A DNA stretch of 64,000 nucleotides from positions 1,915,501-1,979,500 of the forward strand of contig NZ_CP087176.1 in NCBI RefSeq assembly GCF_024748695.1, read 5' to 3'. This document shows, piece by piece, positions 53,744 through 62,242 of this stretch. The notes under the pieces were generated by a model, which saw only the letters and a list, made by a program, of their open reading frames with translations, was not told the DNA's origin and did not search any database. The position numbers were made by a program, and so were the translations under genes. Source of the stretch: Pseudomonas sp. B21-040 (GTDB taxonomy: Bacteria > Pseudomonadota > Gammaproteobacteria > Pseudomonadales > Pseudomonadaceae). Numbering within the stretch: the stretch's first letter is position 1; each line of letters begins with the position of its first letter.

Positions 53744-53977
53744 ATGGGCATTTTGGACTGGAAACACTGGATCGTCATTCTGGTGGTGGTTGTGCTGGTC
53801 TTCGGCACCAAAAAACTGAAAAACCTAGGCACCGATGTCGGCGAATCCATCAAGGGTTTTCGCAACGCAATGAATGACGAGGACGCGGACAGCGAACGCC
53901 CGCCGGCCTCGGTGCAGCAGGCTGGCACTGCTTTTGATGCGCCGCCGGTCATCGACGGCCAGCATCGCCAGGTCTGA
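53744..53977 (+). CDS. tatA: TatA-like twin-arginine translocase component (extra copy)
   Basis: A 77-residue TatA: one membrane helix ([20 protein letters not shown], residues 9-28), the conserved FGTKKL hinge, an amphipathic helix ([17 protein letters not shown]) and a short disordered tail. It looks like a copy of the housekeeping Pseudomonas TatA with a different tail, but no tatB or tatC is here. It sits between a TPP gene and a regulator in a cluster whose binding protein carries a Tat signal. GAGGG precedes the ATG. Confidence 0.88.
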   Translation: MGILDWKHWIVILVVVVLVFGTKKLKNLGTDVGESIKGFRNAMNDEDADSERPPASVQQAGTAFDAPPVIDGQHRQV

Positions 53978-53986
53978 GCAGCGCGC

Positions 53987-54004
53987 AGGCGGCCTCAGCC
54001 GCCT
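53987..54004. terminator. Short hairpin between convergent tatA and regulator genes
   Basis: AGGCGGC/GCCGCCT, seven perfect base pairs around CTCA, in the 26-bp gap; no T-run. It touches the first base of the regulator's stop codon. Confidence 0.4.
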
Positions 54005-54870
54005 CAGTCCTGACCGCCCCAGACAATAGTGGCGTTGTCGCCGGTCATGTACTCGCGCACTTCCAGCGGTAACGACTGATCGCTGGGAAGCACAGCGGTT
54101 GCATTGCGCAGGTGATGTTTACGGATCTTGCCTTTGTCCACCAGCCCCAGCGCCATACGGGTAGAGAAGGGCTGACGGAAAGAGGACGACGCCACACCGG
54201 TGACTAACCCATAAAGGAACCGGATCGGTCGGCGATGCTGCGGCGTGAGAATCGAAAACGTCATTTCATTGCGTTGCTTGCCCTCAAAATCGACCATGAA
54301 CAGGCGATCGCCCAGCAACAGGCAAAAACCGTGATAAGTGAACGAATAGCCGATCTTTCCGCTGCCATCGAGCAAGGGGAAGCGTTCTACGGTGACGTAC
54401 TGGACCATCGAATCGGTCCGATACAGGCAGGTGACCGAACGCAGGATTCGGCCTTTATAGATAGATGAGTTGTGGTACCGGTAATAGACGCCCAGGTAGT
54501 CTTCGAGCAGATCCGCTGACTGCTTCGCCAGGGGCAGGAAATGATTGAATTGCGCCGAGGCACGCAAATCTGTCGGCAATTCGTTTTCGTAGCCTTCATA
54601 AAACTTCTTGAACTCGGCGGGCGGCCGGAAAAGATCTTCGGCCTCCATCATGAAATACCGGCCGATTTTCTGGAGGATTTTCTGTGAGGGTACGTGCTGG
54701 CCCACCAGGTACTTATTGAACTGCTGGCGATTGACATCAACTTTGCGGCACATGTCTGCAACCGAGCGGCAAGACTCAACCAGCGTACTCAGGTTTTTTT
54801 GCACGTTGGCTTGCAAGTCACTGCGAACCTGTTGTCGCTCAGGGTGAGAGGTGGCAGCAGTTAATGACAT
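54004..54870 (-). CDS. XRE-type HTH transcriptional regulator
   Basis: A 288-residue regulator. Residues about 20-75 form a Cro/XRE helix-turn-helix (VADMCRKVDVNRQQFNKYLV, then HVPSQKILQKIGRYF); the rest is a large domain of unknown fold with SFTYHGFCLLLGDRLFMVDF, not matching a known ligand-binding family. Start at ATG 54870; the frame extends 9 codons upstream. It is divergent from the Gfo/Idh operon across 593 bp containing repeats and a dyad, so it probably controls that operon, itself and perhaps the TPP-tatA genes. Confidence 0.78.
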   Translation of the reverse strand: MSLTAATSHPERQQVRSDLQANVQKNLSTLVESCRSVADMCRKVDVNRQQFNKYLVGQHVPSQKILQKIGRYFMMEAEDLFRPPAEFKKFYEGYENELPTDLRASAQFNHFLPLAKQSADLLEDYLGVYYRYHNSSIYKGRILRSVTCLYRTDSMVQYVTVERFPLLDGSGKIGYSFTYHGFCLLLGDRLFMVDFEGKQRNEMTFSILTPQHRRPIRFLYGLVTGVASSSFRQPFSTRMALGLVDKGKIRKHHLRNATAVLPSDQSLPLEVREYMTGDNATIVWGGQD

Positions 54871-54934
54871 GGGGGACGAATCTCCTCGGCTGGGCATTTT
54901 TTATCTCGATGTTGGCCTGGATGTAAGAGCGGAA

Positions 54935-54961
54935 GGTTATATAGGTTATATAGGTTATAAA
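54935..54961 (+). repeat. Three 9-bp direct repeats upstream of the XRE-type gene
   Basis: GGTTATATA twice and GGTTATAAA once, in uninterrupted tandem, 65 bp upstream of the regulator's start. They could be part of its promoter or an autoregulatory site. Confidence 0.8.
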
Positions 54962-55084
54962 TCAGTTATCGAAATAGCTGTTTGTATAGCTCCGTGCCGA
55001 GAAACACTTGCGTATTCAATGTTTTGAATAAGCATGTTCCATGCCCAATCATGATATTTAAGTTCAACCTGTCAATATCAGTCA

Positions 55085-55114
55085 ATGCGTCAGATTGTAA
55101 GCGCTTTGACGCAT
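55085..55114. promoter_or_regulatory. Candidate dyad operator in the XRE/Gfo-Idh intergenic region
   Basis: ATGCGTCA and TGACGCAT form a perfect inverted repeat with a 14-bp spacer. TGCGTCA occurs again at 55307-55313, and TCTGACGCAT in the 52.4 kb promoter region. No other gene is within 200 bp. Assignment to the XRE-type protein is inference. Confidence 0.45.
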
Positions 55115-55463
55115 GCCCCCGTACTGTCAATGCGGGGGAAGTCACCGCTGAGGGTGACCGGGAACCTGTGTCGGCCCCGTAAGTTGGGTACTGATAAGCC
55201 CGGCAAGTAACACTTACCTGGTGTCGGTAACAACTGTTGCCGTCGGTTTTGAACGGGAATTTCCAGATTACGAACATGACCCTTGCTTTCTGGTGCAATT
55301 GGCGAGTGCGTCAGTCCGCGTCATGTATCGATAGTGTGCGAAATGGTGCAGAGAAAAGCCGCCGTCGATACTTAACGCTGCGAATTCGAAAGCTGGAGAT
55401 GAGAGGGGTTCTCAACTCAGAGATCATGCGCGAGTGAGCGTTAACTATTGGAGTCTTTAAGCG

Positions 55464-56633
55464 ATGGCAAGGTTAACCGGCGACATTCCAGGGAAAAGGC
55501 GATTCAAGGTAGGCATGGTTGGCGGTGGGCAGGGCGCTTACTTCGCTAGTTATCACCGGGCGGCCATGCGCCTTTCAAATCGCTTCGACATTGTCGCCGG
55601 GGCCTTCTCGTCGAACCCTGACAAGTGCCGGGAAGCGGGCGAGGCACTTGGCCTCCAACCAGAGCGGATTTACTTGTCATTCGAGGAAATGGCCGCTGTC
55701 GAGTCGCGTCGGTCCGACCCCATAGAGGCGGTCGTCATCGTCACACCCAATCACCTGCACTTTGAACCTTGCCGCTTGTTTCTGCAGGCGGGAATCCCGG
55801 TCATTTGCGACAAGCCATTGGTCAACAGCCCACAAGAAGCCATTGAGTTGGCGAGCATTGCCGATCAGAACGACACGTTCTTCACGCTTACCTATACCTA
55901 TCAAGGCTACCCCATGGTCAAGGATGCTCGCAGCCGTATTCAGGCTGGAGAACTTGGCGACATTCGTTTCATGTATGTCGAGTACTTGCTGGAGTGGTTG
56001 GCGCCGGGTGTATCGACGTTGAGCAAAAGCCTTGCCTGGCGCGGTGACTCGCAGAAGGCTGGCCCGACCGGTGTTGTGGGGGATATCGGGACGCATGCCT
56101 TCAACATGCTGGAGTTCCTGTGCGGGCGTCGCTGCACAAGCCTGAATGCCAAGTTGACCACGGTCGTACCCGGCTGGGGGCTGGACGATACCTGTGTGGT
56201 GCAACTGGAGTTTGAAGGCGGCGTAGACGGTTTGCTGTGGGCCAGTTTCGCAGCGCCTGGTCATCGTAATGGCCTGCGTTTCAAGATCATCGGCAGCAAG
56301 GCCTCGCTCGAATGGTGCCAAGAGTCCCCGGAAATACTCCGGTTTACGCCTGTCGACGGCGCCGAACGCCTCTACCGCCGTGGGCAGAGTGATAACGCCG
56401 CCCAGACGCTGACCTTCACCAGTTTGCCCGCCGGCAATACCGAGGGCTACCTGGAAGCACTTGCCGTTCTCTATGCCGACTTCGCCGAGGCACTTGATGC
56501 CGGCGCAGGTTGGCGCTCGGCGACCTCCATCCCGCTACCTGACATCCACGAAGGCGTGCGCGGCGTCGCCCTGTCCCAGGCGTGTGTCGAGTCCAGCCGA
56601 CGGCGTGCCTGGGTGCCTTTTCCATACAGCTGA
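55464..56633 (+). CDS. Gfo/Idh/MocA family oxidoreductase
   Basis: A 389-residue NAD(P)-dependent sugar oxidoreductase. The Rossmann fold begins VGMVGGGQGAYFASYHRAA; the CDKPL motif (about 117-121) carries the catalytic Lys; the GDIGTHAFNMLEF motif near residue 208 carries the His that, with the Lys, forms the active site. Family members oxidise or reduce hydroxyls of sugars and cyclitols, including the C3 position of glycosides. First gene of the operon with the two GH3-like genes and the epimerase; GGAG 11 bases before ATG. Confidence 0.87.
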   Translation: MARLTGDIPGKRRFKVGMVGGGQGAYFASYHRAAMRLSNRFDIVAGAFSSNPDKCREAGEALGLQPERIYLSFEEMAAVESRRSDPIEAVVIVTPNHLHFEPCRLFLQAGIPVICDKPLVNSPQEAIELASIADQNDTFFTLTYTYQGYPMVKDARSRIQAGELGDIRFMYVEYLLEWLAPGVSTLSKSLAWRGDSQKAGPTGVVGDIGTHAFNMLEFLCGRRCTSLNAKLTTVVPGWGLDDTCVVQLEFEGGVDGLLWASFAAPGHRNGLRFKIIGSKASLEWCQESPEILRFTPVDGAERLYRRGQSDNAAQTLTFTSLPAGNTEGYLEALAVLYADFAEALDAGAGWRSATSIPLPDIHEGVRGVALSQACVESSRRRAWVPFPYS

Positions 56634-56741
56634 CACCCGTATCTCGGCAGCGGGTTATCGACTCGTTTGGCGACACAAGGGTTTTGCACGCAGCAAAAAA
56701 AGTGAGCGTTGTGCTCAACACTACGGAACTGAGGACAATCA

Positions 56742-57776
56742 ATGTTTAGCGAACTCTATAGAGCTGCCTATTCGGTACTACTGCCCGCGTTCGGGGATTT
56801 GAACCTGGATGACAACGTCCGTCGTTATCTAAGCCGAGGTGGCGTTTCCCTTTTGCTGGGGGAGACACGGGACGAGTACGTCGGCAGAGCCATGAGCGAG
56901 GCTCGAAAGGGCGCGGAAACCCCGGCAGACTTTATCAACATCGTGCGGCAAGCAGCCGCTTTGGCGGGTGCGCCTTTGCTGATTGCAGTGGATCAGGAAC
57001 TCGGCGGCATCGAACGCCTTCATCAACTGGTCCCTGCAATCGCGTCGAGAGAGCAACTCAAGGAATTGAGTTCGCAGGACATCGAACATCGATGCTTCGA
57101 GATGGCCAGGGCGGCACGAAGCTTGGGCGTCAATCTTTTTCTGGCGCCGATTGTCGACGTGGTGACCGGCGCCAACCCATGGTTACTCAATCGGCACCTG
57201 GGCGCGGAACCGGTTGAGGTCAGCCGAGTTTCCTGTGCTTTTATCCGTGGTGTTCAACGGGCCGGAGTGATTGCGACGGCTAAGCACTTTCCTGGCCATT
57301 ACGTCACTGAAGAAGATCCGGCGATTGCTGAAGCCACGGTTCCCGGGCCACTGGAATTGCTGCATGACAACCTTGAAGTGTTCAAGAACGTCATTGCCAC
57401 CGGTGTAAAAGCGGTGATGCCGGGGCCAGCAGTTTTTCCGGCGATCGACCCTGAGCATTCTGCCTCTACCTCGTCAAAAGTCATTGGCATTCTGCGTGAC
57501 ACCCTTGGTTTCGATGGCTTGATCATTTCCGATGACCTCGATGCGGTGTCCATTCTCCGCACAAACTCCATTACGGACACGGCCGTTGCTTCACTGAAGG
57601 CAGGCGCGCATCTATTGCTGGTGTCCAGTGAGTCTGGCCTTGATGCCATCGCCGAAGCCATTGTTTCGGCTGTCCATGGAGGTGTACTGGACCGTCAAAC
57701 TCTGTTGAACGCCTCGTTCAAGGTGCGTGAGTTGGCCAATGCGACGCACGATCAGAACGCTTCAAACCAGGACTGA
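56742..57776 (+). CDS. GH3-like protein (copy 1, nucleophile present, acid/base motif altered)
   Basis: A 344-residue single-barrel protein of the GH3/NagZ class, no signal peptide. It keeps VDQELGG, the KHFPGH motif (181-186) and the nucleophile motif SDDL with D264. The Asp-His acid/base motif (DSH in NagZ) that follows KHFPGH is replaced by EDPAIAEATV, so the usual catalytic His is missing. Either the mechanism differs or the substrate is unusual. Only 2 bp separate it from its degenerate paralogue, suggesting a heterodimer or stepwise enzymes. Confidence 0.8.
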   Translation: MFSELYRAAYSVLLPAFGDLNLDDNVRRYLSRGGVSLLLGETRDEYVGRAMSEARKGAETPADFINIVRQAAALAGAPLLIAVDQELGGIERLHQLVPAIASREQLKELSSQDIEHRCFEMARAARSLGVNLFLAPIVDVVTGANPWLLNRHLGAEPVEVSRVSCAFIRGVQRAGVIATAKHFPGHYVTEEDPAIAEATVPGPLELLHDNLEVFKNVIATGVKAVMPGPAVFPAIDPEHSASTSSKVIGILRDTLGFDGLIISDDLDAVSILRTNSITDTAVASLKAGAHLLLVSSESGLDAIAEAIVSAVHGGVLDRQTLLNASFKVRELANATHDQNASNQD

Positions 57777-57778
57777 CC

Positions 57779-58795
57779 ATGAGCTCAAATGAAAGCAAGG
57801 CATTCAGCGTCCTGTTTCCGGTTTTGCTCGATCTGCACATGAGTGATGACGTGCGCAGATTTCTCGAGTCGGGCGGGTGTAGCCTGCTCTTTGGCGAGAC
57901 GGTGCAGGAGTACGCCAGCGGGAAAATGAGCGCCGGCCGTCTGGAATCGGAAACCTTGGAACAGTGGCAACGATTCACTGGCACAGCAAAAAAAATGGCC
58001 GGACCGCTGATACTGGCGGCCGACGCTGACATCTCCGCCGTTCACCGTTTACAAGGTGTGGCGCCGGCACTTCCTGAACCGGATCTGGCCAGGAGCATGG
58101 CGCTCGCTGAACTTGAACAAGCCTGTTTTCAGATGGCGACGGCCGTTCGAAATGCCGGAGTGAATCTGCTGTTGTCGCCGACCGCCGATGTCGTGGGTGG
58201 AACCAACATCTGGTTGCAGGGACGCACGCTGTCCGATGATGTGGACCAGGCTGCAGCCATGGTCGGGGCGTATGTCCGTGGTGTGCGACGGGCCGGGGTG
58301 GCGAGTACCTTGAAGCATTTTCCGGGGCACCCGGTGTTGCTGCGTCAACCCGCGACAGAGGTGGCGGTAGTGACCGAGTCGCTGGATCAACTACGCGCGT
58401 ACTGGCCCCCCTTCCAAACCGGAGTGGATGCCGGAGCGGACGCGGTCATGATGGGGCCGGCGATTTTCGCTGCGTGTGAGCCACCGATGGCGGCATCCGT
58501 TTCTTCTGAGCTGATCGAGGTGCTGCGGCGTGAATTGGGGTTCAAGGGGTTGGTCATGACCATAGACCTTGACCACCGCTCCATCATCGGTACGTCATCG
58601 CTTGGTGACGTGGCGGTCGCCGCGCTGAATGCAGGGGCTGATCTGCTGCTGATATCGGCAAAGGCCATGCCCGAGGTCGCGCAGATTGCTGGTGCGATTG
58701 TCGCAGCCGTCGCTCGTGGGGCCTTGCCTCAGGAGCGACTGAACGCAGCTGCCTTGGCGGTATCGACCTTGGCCAACCGACTTGCAGACGCTTGA
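57779..58795 (+). CDS. GH3-like protein (copy 2, nucleophile replaced)
   Basis: A 338-residue paralogue of the preceding protein. KHFPGH is kept (179-184), but the nucleophile motif SDDLDA of copy 1 reads TIDLDH here, with Ile262 at the nucleophile position and Asp263 next to it, and the VDQELGG segment reads AADADISA. It is therefore unlikely to be a classical retaining glycosidase. Possible roles are a non-catalytic partner of copy 1 or a lyase-type enzyme on modified sugars. The reading frame is intact with no sign of decay. Confidence 0.8.
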   Translation: MSSNESKAFSVLFPVLLDLHMSDDVRRFLESGGCSLLFGETVQEYASGKMSAGRLESETLEQWQRFTGTAKKMAGPLILAADADISAVHRLQGVAPALPEPDLARSMALAELEQACFQMATAVRNAGVNLLLSPTADVVGGTNIWLQGRTLSDDVDQAAAMVGAYVRGVRRAGVASTLKHFPGHPVLLRQPATEVAVVTESLDQLRAYWPPFQTGVDAGADAVMMGPAIFAACEPPMAASVSSELIEVLRRELGFKGLVMTIDLDHRSIIGTSSLGDVAVAALNAGADLLLISAKAMPEVAQIAGAIVAAVARGALPQERLNAAALAVSTLANRLADA

Positions 58796-58811
58796 GAACT
58801 CGGGCCATAGG

Positions 58812-58838
58812 AACCTGACGCAGTGACTGCGTCAGGTT
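58812..58838 (+). terminator. Strong hairpin after the GH3-like pair
   Basis: Twelve-base-pair perfect stem AACCTGACGCAG/CTGCGTCAGGTT with loop TGA. There is no T-run, so it may be a processing or attenuation site rather than a full terminator; the epimerase gene begins 80 bp later. The stem contains TGACGCA/TGCGTCA, as in the XRE-region dyad. Confidence 0.55.
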
Positions 58839-58917
58839 GCGCCGTGTTTTCAGTGACTGCGAAATCTCTACTTGAATCCGATCGCTCTACAATGAATGAC
58901 AACCGTAGGAGCGTCAT

Positions 58918-59802
58918 ATGCAAACCCAAAACAATATCCTGGCCCTGCATTCCACAGTTGCAAAGCACTCGACCCTGGCGATGGATATCGATATCGCAAG
59001 AGCCGTGGGTTTCGATGCGCTGGAGATCAACAGTGCAAAACTGGAAGACTGGCTGCAGGCAGGTTATTCCGAACAGGAACTTAAAAATCTGCTCAAGGAC
59101 GTACAGGTCACAGGCATTGGTTACCTGAGGGATATCGAGCGCCAGGGTGCTGAACGCGATGATTTGCTGAAAGAGGCCGAGCGGCTTTTCCAATTGGCCA
59201 ATCTGGCAGGCGCAAAAGGTGTGCAGGTGCTCACCGGACCAATCAATGTACAGGCCGTGATCGATTTTCAGAAACACGGCAAAAGCACGTATTACTCGGG
59301 TTTGCTGGGTTTTGATGAAGCGACTCAGTATGACTTGACCGCAAAAAACCTCGCCTTGCTGGCTGACCTGGCGAAGCAGTATGACGTTCTACTTTATCTT
59401 GAAGCGTTGTCCTGGACCCCGCTGAACAGCCTGGACCATCAACTTCAGCTTATTGATCGCACCGAGCGCGATAACGTTAAGATAGTCATCGATTACTGGC
59501 ATTGCTTTACCTCCGGCGTGAATCCGCAAGACATTGCCAGGATGAACAAAGACTTGATCTACGGCGTGCATGTTTGTGACTCGCTGCCGTTTGAAGGGGG
59601 TATCCCGAACGAAGAGATCCTCAGGGATGTTCCGACGGGAAGCGGGGTTCTGAACCTCGTCGAATGGACGGACGCGGTGAAGGCAAACGGCTACGAGGGC
59701 TGGTGGAGTTGCGAACTGTTTTGCAAGAAACAGCAACAACAAAACAGCTACGAAGTCGCCAAAGAGTTGAAGTCACTATTGAGCCGGCTTGTGGGTCAAT
59801 AA
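58918..59802 (+). CDS. Sugar phosphate isomerase/epimerase (AP-endonuclease-2 TIM barrel)
   Basis: A 294-residue TIM-barrel protein of the xylose-isomerase-like/IolE-IolI superfamily. Putative metal ligands are E in LYLEALSW, D and H in VIDYWHCF, H in GVHVCDS and E in WWSCELFC. Such enzymes isomerise or epimerise keto-sugars, or dehydrate ketoinositol, and a recently described group cleaves 3-keto-glycosides; which applies is unknown. TAGGAG before the ATG. A terminator follows at 59900. Confidence 0.83.
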   Translation: MQTQNNILALHSTVAKHSTLAMDIDIARAVGFDALEINSAKLEDWLQAGYSEQELKNLLKDVQVTGIGYLRDIERQGAERDDLLKEAERLFQLANLAGAKGVQVLTGPINVQAVIDFQKHGKSTYYSGLLGFDEATQYDLTAKNLALLADLAKQYDVLLYLEALSWTPLNSLDHQLQLIDRTERDNVKIVIDYWHCFTSGVNPQDIARMNKDLIYGVHVCDSLPFEGGIPNEEILRDVPTGSGVLNLVEWTDAVKANGYEGWWSCELFCKKQQQQNSYEVAKELKSLLSRLVGQ

Positions 59803-59899
59803 ACAGCTCTGTTCAACAAGAACCAAAAATACTTTCAAGTTTGATTTCGGCCTGCTCGTCATTGAGCAGAGGACAAGTCAAAGCTTGCCAACATCTATG

Positions 59900-59929
59900 G
59901 GCTGCCACCGCTCCCGGCAGCCTTATTTT
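59900..59929 (+). terminator. Intrinsic terminator
   Basis: GGCTGCC/GGCAGCC, seven base pairs with a nine-base loop and TTATTTT after it, between the epimerase and the last GMC gene. Confidence 0.7.
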
Positions 59930-59955
59930 CAATACTAAGAAGATCTGAGGTCGTA

Positions 59956-61542
59956 ATGGTGGATTTCATCGTAATCGGAGGCGGATCGACAGGCTGCACC
60001 GTGGCTTCGAGACTGAGCGAAGACGCATCTGCATCCGTCGTCCTTTTCGAAGAGGGGCCTCGCGACCGCAACCCCTATATCCATATTCCCGGCGCCTACT
60101 ACAAGACGGCGCAGGGCCCGCTACTCAAACGCTATGCATGGGAGCCCACTGAAGATCAACGCCGGACCGAGACGCCAACGATGGTTCAGGCCAGCGTGCT
60201 GGGTGGCGGCAGTTCGGTCAATGCGATGATCTATATCCGTGGTGTCCCGGCCGACTACGATGGCTGGGCCGAGCAGGGAGCGAGCGGCTGGTCTTACAAC
60301 GACGTACTGCCTTACTTCAAAAAGGCCGAAGACAACGAGCGCTTCTGCAACGAAGCCCATGGCGTTGGCGGGCCGTTGGGTGTTTCTGATCCGATCAATG
60401 TCCACCCGCTGACCAAAGTGTGGCTTCGCGCATGCCAGCAATACGGCTTGCCATACAACGAAGATTTCAACTCGGGTAAGCCTGAAGGCTGCGGGCTTTA
60501 TCAAATCACTGCCAAAAACGGCTTTCGCAGCAGTGCGGCCGTGGCCTACCTAGCACCTGCCAAATCGCGCAAGAACCTGACGGTAAAGACCGGGTGTCGC
60601 GTCATTCGTATCTTGACGCAGGGCAACAAAGCCATTGGTGTTGAATACATCGAGAAGGGGGTGCGCCATGTAATGCACGCCGAAAAGGAAATCATTTTGT
60701 CGTCCGGCGCCATCAACTCGCCGCGATTGTTGATGTTGTCCGGCATTGGTCCGGCCGCACAACTGGATAAGCATGGCATTAAAGTGGTCAAGGACTTGCC
60801 CGGCGTCGGCCAGAACCTCCAGGACCATATTGAAGTGTCGCTGGTGTATGAGCTGACGGGGCCGCACAGCTACGACAAATACAAAAAGCCGCTTTGGAAA
60901 ATGATGGCTGGCTTGCAATACGCGTTGTTCAGGCAGGGCCCGGCGGCGTCGAACCTTATCGAGGGCGGGGCCTTCTGGTGGGGCGATAAGGCGGCTGCCC
61001 ATCCGGATATCCAGTACTTCATGGTCGTGGGAGCAGGTATTGAAGAGGGCGTTGACTCTGTTCCTGGTGGCAATGGCTGCACGCTGAACCTGGGCCAGAT
61101 ACGTCCAAGGTCCAGAGGCTATGTCGAACTCTATTCAGCCGACCCGATGTCACCTCCGCGGATCGTGCCCAACTACTTCTCGGACCCTTACGACATTGAA
61201 AGCCTGGTGGATGGTTGCATGGTGGGTGAGAAGATCATGGCCCAGGCCGCCTTCAAGCCTTTCATTGCCAGGCGCCATGTGCCGGACGCGGTGGTCAGGT
61301 CTCGGGAAGAGATGAAAAAATTCTGTCACGAAGAGGCACACGCCGCACTGCACCCATCCGGCACTTGCCGCATGGGGGTAGATGAGCTTTCGGTAGTGGG
61401 CCCGGATCTCAAGGTGCATGGTATGGAAGGGTTGCGCGTTGCCGACGCATCGGTCATGCCCACGTTGATTTCAGGGAACCCTAACTCGGTGTGCATCATG
61501 ATCGGCGAAAAGGCCGCTGACATGATCAAAAACGGGCACTAA
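59956..61542 (+). CDS. GMC oxidoreductase, choline-dehydrogenase-like (copy 4)
   Basis: A 528-residue FAD enzyme closely related to copy 3 (46095). Motifs: IVIGGGSTGCTVASRLSED, EEGPRDRNPY, VLGGGSSVNAMIYIRGVPAD, INSPRLLMLSGIG, HAALHPSGTCRMG and NSVCIMIGEKAADM. Start ATG with GAGG 6 bases before it. Cytoplasmic, no signal peptide. It closes the catabolic block; the pair of paralogues at its two borders suggests a duplication used for two related oxidations. Confidence 0.88.
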   Translation: MVDFIVIGGGSTGCTVASRLSEDASASVVLFEEGPRDRNPYIHIPGAYYKTAQGPLLKRYAWEPTEDQRRTETPTMVQASVLGGGSSVNAMIYIRGVPADYDGWAEQGASGWSYNDVLPYFKKAEDNERFCNEAHGVGGPLGVSDPINVHPLTKVWLRACQQYGLPYNEDFNSGKPEGCGLYQITAKNGFRSSAAVAYLAPAKSRKNLTVKTGCRVIRILTQGNKAIGVEYIEKGVRHVMHAEKEIILSSGAINSPRLLMLSGIGPAAQLDKHGIKVVKDLPGVGQNLQDHIEVSLVYELTGPHSYDKYKKPLWKMMAGLQYALFRQGPAASNLIEGGAFWWGDKAAAHPDIQYFMVVGAGIEEGVDSVPGGNGCTLNLGQIRPRSRGYVELYSADPMSPPRIVPNYFSDPYDIESLVDGCMVGEKIMAQAAFKPFIARRHVPDAVVRSREEMKKFCHEEAHAALHPSGTCRMGVDELSVVGPDLKVHGMEGLRVADASVMPTLISGNPNSVCIMIGEKAADMIKNGH

Positions 61543-61849
61543 GTCGGCACTCCAGAAAGCGTGGCAGTAACGGGGTAATCGTTGACTGCTGCGCTTTATT
61601 GGTTCCGGTCTAGATACCTAGTAACCACAACGAGAACGAAATTCCCATTTCGAGGGGCGATGTCTTTGCCGCGCAAGGATTCTCCAGCAAGTCAATAGGG
61701 TGACTGACGCGGTGATTGGCCTTCTCGCATATGAATCGTTCCTACTCGGTAGCATAGGAACAGTAAGCGTTCGGCCAAGTCACCTTCTTGATATCAGCGT
61801 TGGGGCTACAATCGACCATCAGTGATATTCACGGCCTCGTCGGAGACTC
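61543..61849. other. Gene-free stretch at the edge of the accessory tail
   Basis: No gene, terminator or repeat is evident. The catabolic block ends here and small accessory genes begin. Confidence 0.4.
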
Positions 61850-62242
61850 TCAGGTCAGCTTCTCAATCAATTTTTCAACGATCTCTCGGTCGGCTTTCTC
61901 GCGCCAATCGGGGTCTTCCATATCGAATTTAAAACGGACGCCAATGATGTCCGCGGGGATTCCCACAAACTTGGTGTCGTCTAAGTAAATGGGGATAACG
62001 TGCTCATCGGCGATGCGTGGTGCAAAGTGCTCGCGCTCGAACGTTGGCCAGATTTTATCGGCATGGTGCTTGTCGAGGAGTACGACGACATAGCGGCTTT
62101 CGTCCGCGAAAATCTCTTTGAGTTTTTTTGTCCAGGCCTTTCCTAGGAAATTCGCCTCGAAAGCTTCATCGTAGAAAACAGGAACGTCGAAGTCCATCAG
62201 CTGATTCGCGACGAGCAGTTCGATATTCCGACTCGTAGACAC
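61850..62242 (-). CDS. TIR-like domain protein, N-terminally truncated
   Basis: A 130-residue frame with most of a bacterial TIR domain (TIR_2/DUF1863 style): VPVFYDEAFEANFLGKAWTK, SRYVVVLLDKHHADKIWPT, FEREHFAPR and HVIPIYLDD. The conserved first strand with its (F/L)S(F/Y)AGxD motif is missing; the frame begins with GTG directly after two stop codons and overlaps the upstream gene by 77 bases in another frame. TIR proteins act as NADases in anti-phage defence; this copy probably is not functional unless frameshifting joins it to the upstream gene. Confidence 0.65.
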   Translation of the reverse strand: MSTSRNIELLVANQLMDFDVPVFYDEAFEANFLGKAWTKKLKEIFADESRYVVVLLDKHHADKIWPTFEREHFAPRIADEHVIPIYLDDTKFVGIPADIIGVRFKFDMEDPDWREKADREIVEKLIEKLT

